The notes below the pieces were generated by a model. That model did no database searches, was not told the origin of the DNA, and worked only from the letters and a program-made list of their open reading frames with translations. The translations under genes were made by a program, and so were the position numbers. A DNA stretch of 64,000 nt, taken from the NCBI RefSeq assembly GCF_024749165.1, contig NZ_CP087190.1, positions 1,820,001 through 1,884,000 on the forward strand. The letters run 5' to 3'. This stretch comes from Pseudomonas sp. B21-023 (GTDB lineage Bacteria; Pseudomonadota; Gammaproteobacteria; Pseudomonadales; Pseudomonadaceae). Shown piece after piece: positions 7,653-17,294 of the stretch. Positions within the stretch are counted from its first letter, which is position 1, and each line of letters begins with the position of its first letter.

Positions 7653-8228
7653 CTAGCCCAGCATCTCCGACATGGCGATAATCTGCTCCGCCACCTGGAT
7701 CAGCTTCTGCTGGCGGCTCATGGCCTGGCGGCGCATCAGGGTGTAGGCCGCCTCCTCGTTGCAGTCCTTCATTTTCATCAGCAGGCCCTTGGCTTGTTCG
7801 ATGCGCTTGCGCTCGGCCAGTTGCTGGTCGCGGGCCAGCAATTGCGCCTTCAATGCCTGGTCGCTTTCGAAACGGGCCATGGCCACGTCGAGGATCGGCT
7901 GCAGGCGCGTGGCCTGGATACCCTCGACGATATAGGCGCTGACTCCAGCCTGGATCGCCTGGCGCATCACGTCGGGGTCATGCTCGTCGGTGAACAGCAC
8001 GATCGGGCGGGGGCGATCGCGGCTGACCAGCACCACCTGTTCCATCACATCCCGGCCAGGTGACTCGGTATCGATCAGCACCACGTCCGGGTGCACCGTT
8101 TCGACACAGGCGGGCAGATCGATGCTCAGGTTGACGGCCTCGATCACTTCGAAGCCGGCCTCGATCAGGGCGGTCTTGAGACGACCGACTTTCTTTTCGG
8201 TGTCGTCGATCAGCAGGATACGCAGCAT
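7653..8228 (-). CDS. nasT: Nitrate-responsive ANTAR antiterminator NasT
   Basis: 191-residue RNA-binding response-regulator-like protein. N-terminal receiver-like domain with D8/D9 and D53 (VLIDTES); the C-terminal ANTAR three-helix domain starts around residue 127 (ERKRIEQAKGLLMKMKDCNE). In the known system NasS holds NasT inactive. Nitrate or nitrite binding to NasS frees NasT, which binds hairpins in the nas leader RNA and prevents termination. ATG 8228 is used because upstream in-frame codons overlap nasS. It lies 10 bp after nasS, and the hairpin and terminator it should act on are immediately downstream. Confidence 0.9.
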   Translation of the reverse strand: MLRILLIDDTEKKVGRLKTALIEAGFEVIEAVNLSIDLPACVETVHPDVVLIDTESPGRDVMEQVVLVSRDRPRPIVLFTDEHDPDVMRQAIQAGVSAYIVEGIQATRLQPILDVAMARFESDQALKAQLLARDQQLAERKRIEQAKGLLMKMKDCNEEAAYTLMRRQAMSRQQKLIQVAEQIIAMSEMLG

Positions 8229-8238
8229 GTTCGCCCCC

Positions 8239-9450
8239 TCAGTGACTGGCGCGGGCATCAGGCGCCGCGTCCAGGGCGTGCAGGGGGAAGCTGCGCGCAT
8301 AGCCATGGGGGTCGCTGCCGTCCCAGCGGCGGCCGTCGAGCAGCAGGCTGCTGCGCATGGGTAGGTCGGCGCAGGGCACGCCCAGTGCCGAGGCAGCCTC
8401 GCGGTAAAGGGCCAGCTGTTGCACCTGGCGGGCGACCCCGAGGTAGTCCGGGTCGTCACGCAGCAGGCCCCAGCGGCGGAACTGGGTCATGAACCACATG
8501 CCGTCGGACAGGTAGGGCAGGTTGGCCCGGCCCTGGTCGAACAGGCGCAGGGCATGGGGGTCGTGCCAGCGATGACCGAGGCCATCCTGATAGTCGCCGA
8601 GCAGGCGCGGCTCGATGCTGTCGACGGGGGTGTCAAGGTAGGCGCTGCCGCTGAGCAGTTGCGCGGTGCTGCGGCGGTTCTCCTGGCTCTGCTCGATGAA
8701 GCGCGCGGCGGCGAGTACCGACTGGATCAGTGCCCGGGCGCTGTTGGGGTACTGTTCGACGAAACCCCGGGCGCAGGCCAGGACCTTTTCCGGGTGATCG
8801 GGCCAGATCGACTGGCTAGTGGCCAGGGTGAAGCCCTGGCCCTTGGCAAGCGCGTCCGCCGACCAGGGTTCGCCGACGCAGAAGCCGTCGATACGCCCGG
8901 CCTGCAGGTGGGCGGTCATCTGCGCCGGGGGCACCACCACGCTGCTGACGTCACGTAATGGGTGAATCCCCTGGCTGGCCAGCCAGTAGTACAGCCACAG
9001 GGCATGGGTGCCGGTGGGAAAGGTCTGGGCGAAGGTGAGTGCGCCTTGCTGGTGCACCAGCCGCGCCAGTGCCTCGGGGTTGGTCACGCCCTTGCGCTGC
9101 AGTGCGGGGGAGAGGTTGATGGCCTGGGCGTTCTGGTTCAGGCCCATAAGCACGGCCAGGGGGCTGGCGGGCACGCCGCCGATACCGAGGTGCACGGCGT
9201 ATACCAGCCCATACAGGCAGTGGGCGGCGTCGAGCTCGCCGCTGACCAGCTTGTCGCGCAGCCCGGCCCAGGAGGCCTGGCGGCGCAGGTTTAAGGTCAG
9301 GCCGAATGGCTGGGCGAAGCCCTGGGTGGCGGCGACCACCACCGAGGCGCAGTCGGTCAAGGCCATGAAGCCGATGTCCAGGCTGGGTTTTTCCGGCGCG
9401 TCGCTGCCGTTGACCCAGGCCAGGGGCGTTGTCGGGAGGGGTGTGTTCAC
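8239..9450 (-). CDS. nasS: Nitrate sensor NasS (NrtA-like)
   Basis: 403-residue protein of the NrtA/CmpA periplasmic-binding fold, but without a signal peptide, as expected for the cytoplasmic nitrate/nitrite sensor NasS. Visible family features are an N-terminal IGFMALTDCASVVVAAT-type strand-loop and, mid-protein, RIDGFCVGEPW. It sequesters NasT until ligand binds. The GTG start at 9450 has GAGGAA five bases upstream; longer in-frame forms run through the promoter region. First gene of the nasS-nasT-nasA-phosphatase/kinase operon, preceded by a consensus sigma-54 promoter. Confidence 0.89.
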   Translation of the reverse strand: MNTPLPTTPLAWVNGSDAPEKPSLDIGFMALTDCASVVVAATQGFAQPFGLTLNLRRQASWAGLRDKLVSGELDAAHCLYGLVYAVHLGIGGVPASPLAVLMGLNQNAQAINLSPALQRKGVTNPEALARLVHQQGALTFAQTFPTGTHALWLYYWLASQGIHPLRDVSSVVVPPAQMTAHLQAGRIDGFCVGEPWSADALAKGQGFTLATSQSIWPDHPEKVLACARGFVEQYPNSARALIQSVLAAARFIEQSQENRRSTAQLLSGSAYLDTPVDSIEPRLLGDYQDGLGHRWHDPHALRLFDQGRANLPYLSDGMWFMTQFRRWGLLRDDPDYLGVARQVQQLALYREAASALGVPCADLPMRSSLLLDGRRWDGSDPHGYARSFPLHALDAAPDARASH

Positions 9451-9495
9451 GGAGTTCCTCGAGCGTTCGCAATAGAGCGGCATGCAACAGACATA

Positions 9496-9510
9496 GCAAC
9501 CCATGTGCCA
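9496..9510 (-). promoter_or_regulatory. Sigma-54 promoter for nasS operon
   Basis: Read on the minus strand the sequence is TGGCAC-N5-TTGC followed by T, a full match to the -24/-12 consensus. Transcription would start near 9484, about 34 bases before the nasS GTG. This points to nitrogen control, most likely by NtrC. I did not identify NtrC sites; they would have to lie in or near the start of pyrD. Confidence 0.75.
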
Positions 9511-9539
9511 TGGCCCTGTCGCCCCGGCGGCGCGCTGGC

Positions 9540-9545
9540 TATAAT
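9540..9545 (+). promoter_or_regulatory. -10 box of the pyrD promoter
   Basis: Perfect TATAAT 33 bp before the pyrD ATG. The matching -35 region is weak (nothing near TTGACA at 16-18 bp). The divergent sigma-54 promoter for nasS lies 30 bp away, so the two share one short regulatory region. Confidence 0.55.
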
Positions 9546-9577
9546 CGCCCCCTCACACACCGCGAGTCCGCCCGCCC

Positions 9578-10603
9578 ATGTATACCCTGGCCCGCCAGCT
9601 GCTGTTCAAGCTCTCCCCGGAAACCTCCCACGACCTCTCGCTGGACCTGATCGGCGCCGGTGGCCGCCTGGGGCTCAATGGTCTGCTGTGCAAGCAGCCA
9701 GCGGCGTTGCCGGTGACGGTGATGGGCTTGAACTTCGCCAACCCGGTCGGCCTGGCCGCAGGCCTGGACAAGAACGGCGCGGCCATCGACGGTTTCGCCC
9801 AGCTGGGTTTCGGCTTCGTCGAGATCGGCACCGTGACGCCGCGCCCGCAGCCGGGCAACCCCAAGCCGCGGCTGTTCCGCCTGCCTGAAGCCACGGCCAT
9901 CATCAACCGCATGGGCTTCAACAACCTCGGTGTCGACCACCTGCTGGCACGTGTGCGCGCCTCGAAGTACACCGGGGTACTGGGCATCAACATCGGCAAG
10001 AACTTCGACACCCCGGTCGAGCGGGCCCAGGACGACTACCTGATCTGTCTGGAAAAGGTCTACAACGACGCCAGCTACATCACCGTCAACGTCAGCTCGC
10101 CGAATACCCCGGGCCTGCGTTCGCTGCAGTTCGGCGACTCGCTCAAGCAACTGCTCGATGCCCTGGCCGAGCGCCGTGAACAGCTGGCCACGGCCAACGG
10201 CAAGCGCGTGCCATTGGCGATCAAGATTGCACCGGACATGAGCGACGAAGAGACCGCGCTGGTGGCCGCGGCGCTGCGCGAGTCGGGCATGGACGCGGTG
10301 ATCGCCACCAATACCACCCTGGGCCGCGAAGGTGTCGAAGGCCTGCCGTTCGGTGGCGAGGCGGGCGGCCTGTCGGGTGCGCCGGTACTGCAAAAGAGCA
10401 CGCACACGGTGAAGGTGCTGGCGGGCGAGCTGGGCGGCAAGCTGCCGATCATCGCCGCTGGCGGCATTACCGAGGGGCGCCACGCGGCTGAGAAGATCGC
10501 CGCTGGGGCTAGCCTGGTGCAGATCTATTCGGGCTTCATCTACAAAGGCCCGGCGTTGATTCGTGAAGCGGTGGATGCGATTGCGGCGATGCCGAAACCA
10601 TGA
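9578..10603 (+). CDS. pyrD: Dihydroorotate dehydrogenase (quinone), class 2
   Basis: 341-residue FMN enzyme oxidising dihydroorotate to orotate in pyrimidine synthesis and passing electrons to the quinone pool. The N-terminal ~40 residues form the membrane-associated helical domain typical of class 2. The catalytic serine is S174 in [11 protein letters not shown]. Phosphate/FMN-binding loops are visible near the C-terminus (IAAGGITEG and [10 protein letters not shown]). The length matches E. coli PyrD (336). It stands alone between the nas operon (divergent) and rmf (convergent). Confidence 0.97.
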   Translation: MYTLARQLLFKLSPETSHDLSLDLIGAGGRLGLNGLLCKQPAALPVTVMGLNFANPVGLAAGLDKNGAAIDGFAQLGFGFVEIGTVTPRPQPGNPKPRLFRLPEATAIINRMGFNNLGVDHLLARVRASKYTGVLGINIGKNFDTPVERAQDDYLICLEKVYNDASYITVNVSSPNTPGLRSLQFGDSLKQLLDALAERREQLATANGKRVPLAIKIAPDMSDEETALVAAALRESGMDAVIATNTTLGREGVEGLPFGGEAGGLSGAPVLQKSTHTVKVLAGELGGKLPIIAAGGITEGRHAAEKIAAGASLVQIYSGFIYKGPALIREAVDAIAAMPKP

Positions 10604-10655
10604 AATGAGCCGCTCCCACGCTGTATAGAAGATGTGGCGAAAAAATAAGGTGCAT

Positions 10656-10681
10656 AAAAAAGGGCCCCTTCAAAGGGGCCC
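10656..10681 (-). terminator. Intrinsic terminator after rmf
   Basis: A 9-bp stem of ggggccc type (10662-10670 with 10673-10681), followed on the minus strand by six T residues (10656-10661). It lies about 60 bp beyond the rmf stop. The reverse orientation has no T-run, so it serves rmf and not pyrD. Confidence 0.82.
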
Positions 10682-10742
10682 CTGGGCCGCAGCCCGCCGC
10701 CCGGATAGGGCGCGCATGGTGACTCGAATTCAGTGTCCTCGT

Positions 10743-10958
10743 TCAGCCAACGGCGTGATTTTCGTTGAGTCTATGAATGCCAGCGGTGCCGGTCATGCCA
10801 TCCCAGTTATCGCCGCGACCTTCGCGCCAGCCGTTGATCCAGGCTTGGCGTACAGAGGGTAGATTGAAGGGGCAAAGTTCGCGGGATTTGCCGGTGACTC
10901 CATACTGGTAGCCACGTGAATATGCTCTTTCCAACGGATCACGCTTAAGTCTTCTCAT
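10743..10958 (-). CDS. rmf: Ribosome modulation factor
   Basis: 71-residue RMF, which binds 70S ribosomes in stationary phase and drives formation of inactive 100S dimers. Family features are RGYQYGVTGKSRELCPF in the N-terminal half and QAWINGWREGRGD. The protein is basic and slightly longer than E. coli RMF (55), as usual for Pseudomonas because of a C-terminal extension. A 5' leader with four stable hairpins lies upstream (10996-11086), and a strong terminator follows. Confidence 0.95.
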   Translation of the reverse strand: MRRLKRDPLERAYSRGYQYGVTGKSRELCPFNLPSVRQAWINGWREGRGDNWDGMTGTAGIHRLNENHAVG

Positions 10959-10995
10959 AGGGTGTTGCCCTCACTTGTTGACTGTAATGTCCCGT

Positions 10996-11086
10996 CGGCC
11001 TCTCCGAGGCCGGGCAGAATCGTTCTGCCGGTTTGCGCCCGCTGCCGGCGTCGCGGGCTGAAAGTGCCGCCCCGTTGCGGTGCGGC
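10996..11086 (-). promoter_or_regulatory. Structured rmf leader (rmf RNA motif)
   Basis: Four consecutive hairpins lie upstream of rmf: 10996-11012 (7-bp stem), 11013-11029 (7 bp, loop tcg), 11037-11058 (6 bp) and 11066-11086 (5 + 3 bp with one mismatch). A conserved structured RNA upstream of Pseudomonas rmf is known from comparative genomics as the rmf motif. Position and structure fit it, though I matched it by layout rather than by consensus. If transcribed, it would sit in the rmf 5' leader and could control expression with growth phase. Confidence 0.65.
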
Positions 11087-11099
11087 CTGAGATCAGTTC

Positions 11100-11508
11100 T
11101 AACGAATGCGAGTCACAGTGTGAATGATCGATTTGTCATAAGGACGTAACCTTTCCGAGGGTGAGGGGATAAGTAAATAAATGCGACTCAACCTTGTTTG
11201 CCGTTGGGCCCGCTATGATCAGGGTTTAGTCAACGTTGACGTCAATTGGCCAGCGTTGCTCGATGATGACAGTAATAATTGGTAATGCGACGAAGGGTCA
11301 CATCTGAACCCTGGGTCCACGAAATTTTCACACTGCCCGACGATCAAAGCCTCTTTCGCTTCTGCGTGAGGCATTGGTCTGCCGAGCGGCCAGGTCTTGC
11401 GATCGCTTCGCAAGGCCACCCGGGCGCCTGCTGGAAAGGTGCGCGGGCAAACAGCGGCAGCCGATGCGTCGGCTTGCCATTTACCTAGCCAAAGGCTCTG
11501 GATTACAC
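11100..11508 (+). other. Gene-free region before rlmKL
   Basis: About 400 bp with no convincing gene. It is more AT-rich than its surroundings up to ~11330. A -10-like TATGAT lies at 11214-11219 without a good -35. Overlapping palindromes lie at 11229-11245. The last ~150 bp before the rlmKL ATG appear to be untranslated leader; frames running through it have no ribosome-binding site. Confidence 0.5.
11229..11245. promoter_or_regulatory. Overlapping palindromes (operator candidate)
   Basis: GTCAACGTTGAC (11229-11240) is a perfect 12-bp palindrome and TTGACGTCAA (11236-11245) a perfect 10-bp one. They share five bases, giving the pattern GTCAA-C-GTTGAC-GTCAA. It lies 10 bp downstream of a -10-like TATGAT. 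This looks like a dimer-binding operator, but I cannot name the regulator. Confidence 0.35.
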
Positions 11509-13707
<2,199 letters not shown>

Positions 13708-13802
13708 GCCGACGAGGTACATGGCGTGGCCACTGGCCAGCGGCTATAAAGCAGGACAGGGCGGGACAATACGCAGGACGCTGACGTTGCTGAGAGTCCT
13801 CT

Positions 13803-16202
13803 ATGTCGAACCCAGGCGTACCTGCGAAGCCGCTTGGCCTGTTCGGTGACGAGCTGTCGGCCTGGGGCGTGGCCCTGGCGGCGCTGGTCGCCGGGGCGCT
13901 GCTCACGGCCGCGCTGGCCATTGCCACGCAGACCTTCTTCAAGCAGCAACTGCGCCAGCGTTTCGAACTGCTGGCCAGTGAACGCTACAGCCGCATCGCC
14001 GAACGTTTCGAGGAGCAGGAGCAGCGCCTGGACGGCCTGCGCCGCTTTTTCGCCTACTCCAGTGAAATCACGCCCTACGAGTTCGATGGCTATGCCCGCC
14101 CGTTGCTGCATCGCACCCAGGCCTACTCCTGGGCGCCGCGGGTAGCGTCCGGGCAGCGCGCGGCGTTCGAACAGCAGGCCAGCGCCTTGCTGGGGCAGCC
14201 TTACCAGATCCGCGACCTGGACGCCCAGGGGCGTTGGCAGGCGGCAGCGATGCGCGATCACTACTACCCGGTCCTGTACACCCAGGCGGCGAGCCGGCAG
14301 GCCCAGCCCTATGGCTTCGACCTGGGCGGGCAGGCGCTGCGCGCCGCGACCCTGGCCCGGGCCTCGGGCCCTGGCAGCATGGCGGTGTCCGCGCCGCTGG
14401 ACATGATCAATGTCGAGCCGGCCTACACCCGCGGCCTGCTGATGGTCGCTCCGGTGTTCGCCGATGATGCGCCGGCGAGCGAGTTGCCCCGAGGTTATGT
14501 GATGGCGTTGCTCAGCCTGCACCAGTTGATAGCCGAGAGCCTGCCGACCGTGGCCGATGACAACCTGGTGGTGCGCATCCTCGATCTGTCCACCGAGGGT
14601 GGTCACGAGGTGCTGTTCGACTCGGGCATGCCGCCGGCGCGCATGGGCCTTGCCAGCAGTCACCTGCTGCACCTGGCCGACCATCACTACCAGCTCGATA
14701 TTCGACCCAGCCAGGGCTTTCTGTTGGCTAACCGGTCGTCTGCGGTGCCAGTCGTGGCATTGCTGGGTGGCCTGCTGAGCGTACTGCTGGCGCTGCTGCT
14801 TTACAGCCTGTTCAGCCAGCGCCAGCGTGCCCTGGGTCTGGTGGCCCGGCGCACCGCCGAGTTACGTGTCAGCGAGCAGTCGTTGCGCGAGACTCACAAC
14901 CAGTTGCGCAGCGTGCTCGATGCCGCGACCCAGGTCGCGATCATCGCCACCAGCCTGCGCGGAGTGATCGGCACGTTCAATGCCGGCGCCGAACGCATGC
15001 TGGGCTACTCGGCCGGCGAAGCGCTGGGCCAGCTGCGGTTGGAGGACCTGGTGTTGCCCGAAGAGCTGCACCAGCGTGCCCATGCCTTGAGCGTGCGCTT
15101 TGGCCGCGAGGTCGGCGCCGGCCAGGCGATGTTCGCCGAAACGGTGCAGGAGGGTGGCGCGCAGCCGGCGGACTGGACGCTGGTACGCAAGGACGGCAGC
15201 CATCTGCTGGCCAACATGCTGGTGACGGCGGTGCTGGACGAGCAGGGCTTGTGGGTGGGTTACCTGGCGATCTGCATCGATGTCACCGAGAGGCGCCGGG
15301 TGCACGAAGCCCTGGCGGCCCGCGATCGGTTGCTGGAGAAACTCAGCGCCGAGGTGCCGGGCGGGATCTACCAGTACCGCCTGGATGCCGATGGCCACTC
15401 CTGTTTTCCCTATGCCAGCCAAGGTCTGCACGACATCTACGAGGTTGACCTGGCGGTGCTGCGCGAGGATGCCACGGCGGTGTTCGAGCGTATTCACCCT
15501 GACGACCTGGAGCGGGTGCGACGCTCGGTGCGGTATTCCGCCGAGCACCTTGCGCCGTGGCGTGAGGAGTACCGGGTGTGCCTGCCGCAAGCGGGGCTGC
15601 GCTGGGTGCGTGGGGAGGCTACGCCGGAAATTGGCGAGCATGGCAGCACGTTGTGGCATGGCTACCTGACCGATATCTCGGATCTCAAGCGGGTCGAGGA
15701 AGAGTTGCGGGCATTGTCGGTGACCGACGCCCTGACCGGTATCTACAACCGGCGCTATTTCCAGGAGCGGCTGCGCAACGAACTGGATCGGGCCCAGCGC
15801 GAGGGTTTGGACCTGGCGGTAATCATGCTGGATATCGACCATTTCAAGCGTATCAACGATCAGTTCGGGCATGCGGTCGGGGATCATGTGCTGCGCAATC
15901 TGTGCCAGCGGATCGCGCATCGGCTGCGGCGCACCGATGTGTTCTGCCGCTTGGGAGGGGAGGAGTTCATGGTGCTGTGCCCCGGGAGCAATGCCGAGCA
16001 GGCGCGGATGCTGGCGCAGGAGTTGTGGCAGGGGGTGCGCAGTGTGCCGGTGGAGGGCGTTGGGCGGGTCACGGCGAGTTTCGGGGTGGCGGGGTGGCGG
16101 GCGGGGGAGGGGGCGGATGCGTTGTTGTTGCGGGCGGATGCTGGGGTATATGTGGCCAAGCAGGGGGGGAGGGATCGGGTTGAGGGGGAGTTGTTGTCTT
16201 GA
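13803..16202 (+). CDS. CHASE-PAS-GGEEF diguanylate cyclase
   Basis: 799-residue inner-membrane enzyme making cyclic di-GMP. A membrane helix (about 18-42) and a second one (about 318-340) bracket a periplasmic CHASE-type sensor domain. Two PAS/PAC regions follow (about 370-500, and 510-630 ending YLTDISDLKRVEEEL). The GGDEF domain has the intact active site GGEEF at 718-722 and an inhibitory-site RxxD at 709-712, so it should be active and product-inhibited. No EAL domain. The 95-bp gap after rlmKL suggests its own promoter. The last ~130 bases of the gene are extremely G-rich on the coding strand. The sensed ligand is unknown. Confidence 0.9.
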   Translation: MSNPGVPAKPLGLFGDELSAWGVALAALVAGALLTAALAIATQTFFKQQLRQRFELLASERYSRIAERFEEQEQRLDGLRRFFAYSSEITPYEFDGYARPLLHRTQAYSWAPRVASGQRAAFEQQASALLGQPYQIRDLDAQGRWQAAAMRDHYYPVLYTQAASRQAQPYGFDLGGQALRAATLARASGPGSMAVSAPLDMINVEPAYTRGLLMVAPVFADDAPASELPRGYVMALLSLHQLIAESLPTVADDNLVVRILDLSTEGGHEVLFDSGMPPARMGLASSHLLHLADHHYQLDIRPSQGFLLANRSSAVPVVALLGGLLSVLLALLLYSLFSQRQRALGLVARRTAELRVSEQSLRETHNQLRSVLDAATQVAIIATSLRGVIGTFNAGAERMLGYSAGEALGQLRLEDLVLPEELHQRAHALSVRFGREVGAGQAMFAETVQEGGAQPADWTLVRKDGSHLLANMLVTAVLDEQGLWVGYLAICIDVTERRRVHEALAARDRLLEKLSAEVPGGIYQYRLDADGHSCFPYASQGLHDIYEVDLAVLREDATAVFERIHPDDLERVRRSVRYSAEHLAPWREEYRVCLPQAGLRWVRGEATPEIGEHGSTLWHGYLTDISDLKRVEEELRALSVTDALTGIYNRRYFQERLRNELDRAQREGLDLAVIMLDIDHFKRINDQFGHAVGDHVLRNLCQRIAHRLRRTDVFCRLGGEEFMVLCPGSNAEQARMLAQELWQGVRSVPVEGVGRVTASFGVAGWRAGEGADALLLRADAGVYVAKQGGRDRVEGELLS

Positions 16203-16330
16203 CTTGGGTTTGATGTTCTTGTTGGTTGGTGAATAGTATTTGGTGTTGGTTTGAAGTTGTATGCGAATTCAGGTTGTATTTCGGTGCGTCGGTGTATTGT
16301 GTTATTTTCAATCGATAAATTTCCAGGTTT

Positions 16331-16348
16331 TGCTCTTGCTCTTGCTCT
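16331..16348. repeat. Hexanucleotide tandem repeat TGCTCT x3
   Basis: Three perfect copies of TGCTCT followed by a degenerate continuation (gcttttgcttct). It lies about 40 bp outside the left arm of the inverted-repeat element. Confidence 0.8.
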
Positions 16349-16390
16349 GCTTTTGCTTCTAAGTGCGCGATAGTTCAGGCGACACAAATT

Positions 16391-16997
16391 GCGACTTCAG
16401 GAGGCCGAACGTAGGACTTGCGGAGGGAGGTGACGGGCATGGATGCCCGTCAAGCGCTGCGCCCCAGGATGGGGCGTTCAGCGCGGTCCTCCCGGGAGCA
16501 AGGCCGGAGTGAGGGGACCCCGGAGCGAAGCGTAGGGGCCGGATGAATGGAGCGAGCATTTTTTGGTTCCTTTTTGATGCTTCAAAAAGGGACCCGCCGT
16601 AAGGGCGGAAAGGTGATTAAGCGTCACCATCGTAAATGAATGCGTATATAGCTTTTAAAACATACGCTGTGTAAGTCAAAGTCAAAGTCAAAGTCAAAGT
16701 CAAAGTCAAATGCGATTGGCGTGGGTTTTTACAGTTGTAAGCGCATTCATTTGCTATAATGACGCATATTCACCCTTTCGCCACCCGGCGAGTCACTTTT
16801 TGTCAAACGCGACAAAAAGTAACCAAAAAACGCTGCGCTCCATTCATCCGGCCCTACGCTTCGCTCCGGGTCCCCTCACTCCGGCCTTGCTCCCGGGAGG
16901 ACCGCGCTGAACGCCCCATCCTGGGGCGCAGCGCTTGACGGGCATCCATGCCCGTCACCTCCCTCCGCAAGACCTCCGTTCGGCCTCCTGAAGTCGC
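16391..16997. repeat. 607-bp inverted-repeat element
   Basis: Two arms in inverted orientation: 16391-16644 and 16742-16997. By eye the outer ~170 bp of each arm differ at only about six positions. The inner ~85 bp are more diverged but still align (both end in AAATGAATGCG read inward). Each arm contains nested hairpins: gacgggcat/atgcccgtc, a gcgctg…cagcgc stem, and a T-run stem (16565-16594 left, 16791-16824 right). The ~97-bp core is AT-rich and includes the GTCAAA tract. No transposase or target-site duplication is visible. It resembles dispersed repeats I recall from other Pseudomonas genomes, but only these two inverted copies are seen here. Confidence 0.85.
16675..16710. repeat. Hexanucleotide tandem repeat GTCAAA x6
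   Basis: Six perfect copies of GTCAAA, located in the core between the two inverted arms. Confidence 0.95.
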
Positions 16998-17062
16998 GAA
17001 GTTACGGGCGGCGCCTGGTCTGACGCAGCTGTCGCTAGCTCGGTATGGCGCTAGACTCCTGA

Positions 17063-17111
<49 letters not shown>

Positions 17112-17173
17112 AATCAAAGGTGATTTGAGCGTTCGTCGGCGCGCCGACGTGGTCGGCTATCACTTCTCTGTCA

Positions 17174-17230
17174 CGTAACTGTATTGTTGGCTATTCTCCG
17201 ATCTGTCCCAGTACACTTCGTAACTGTTAC
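17174..17230. promoter_or_regulatory. Direct repeats upstream of MocR-type gene
   Basis: CGTAACTGT occurs at 17174-17182 and again at 17219-17227, 45 bp apart. The second copy sits in the palindrome GTAACTGTTAC (17220-17230). MocR-type regulators commonly bind direct repeats near their own genes, so this is a candidate autoregulatory site. Nothing else supports it. Confidence 0.35.
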
Positions 17231-17294
17231 GGTATTCTGGCCCCGCAGTGAGCCACACAAGAACAATGACCCGTCAGCGCTTCGAGAACACGCC

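Noticed and set aside
10680-10742. tRNA-like segment near rmf (gactcgaattc resembling a TΨC loop)
   Set aside because: No acceptor, D or anticodon stems can be formed around it.
11374-11508. Upstream extension of RlmKL by 45 residues
   Set aside because: The family N-terminus matches MSDRFELYLTCPKG at 11509; the extension has no similarity to the family and no ribosome-binding site.
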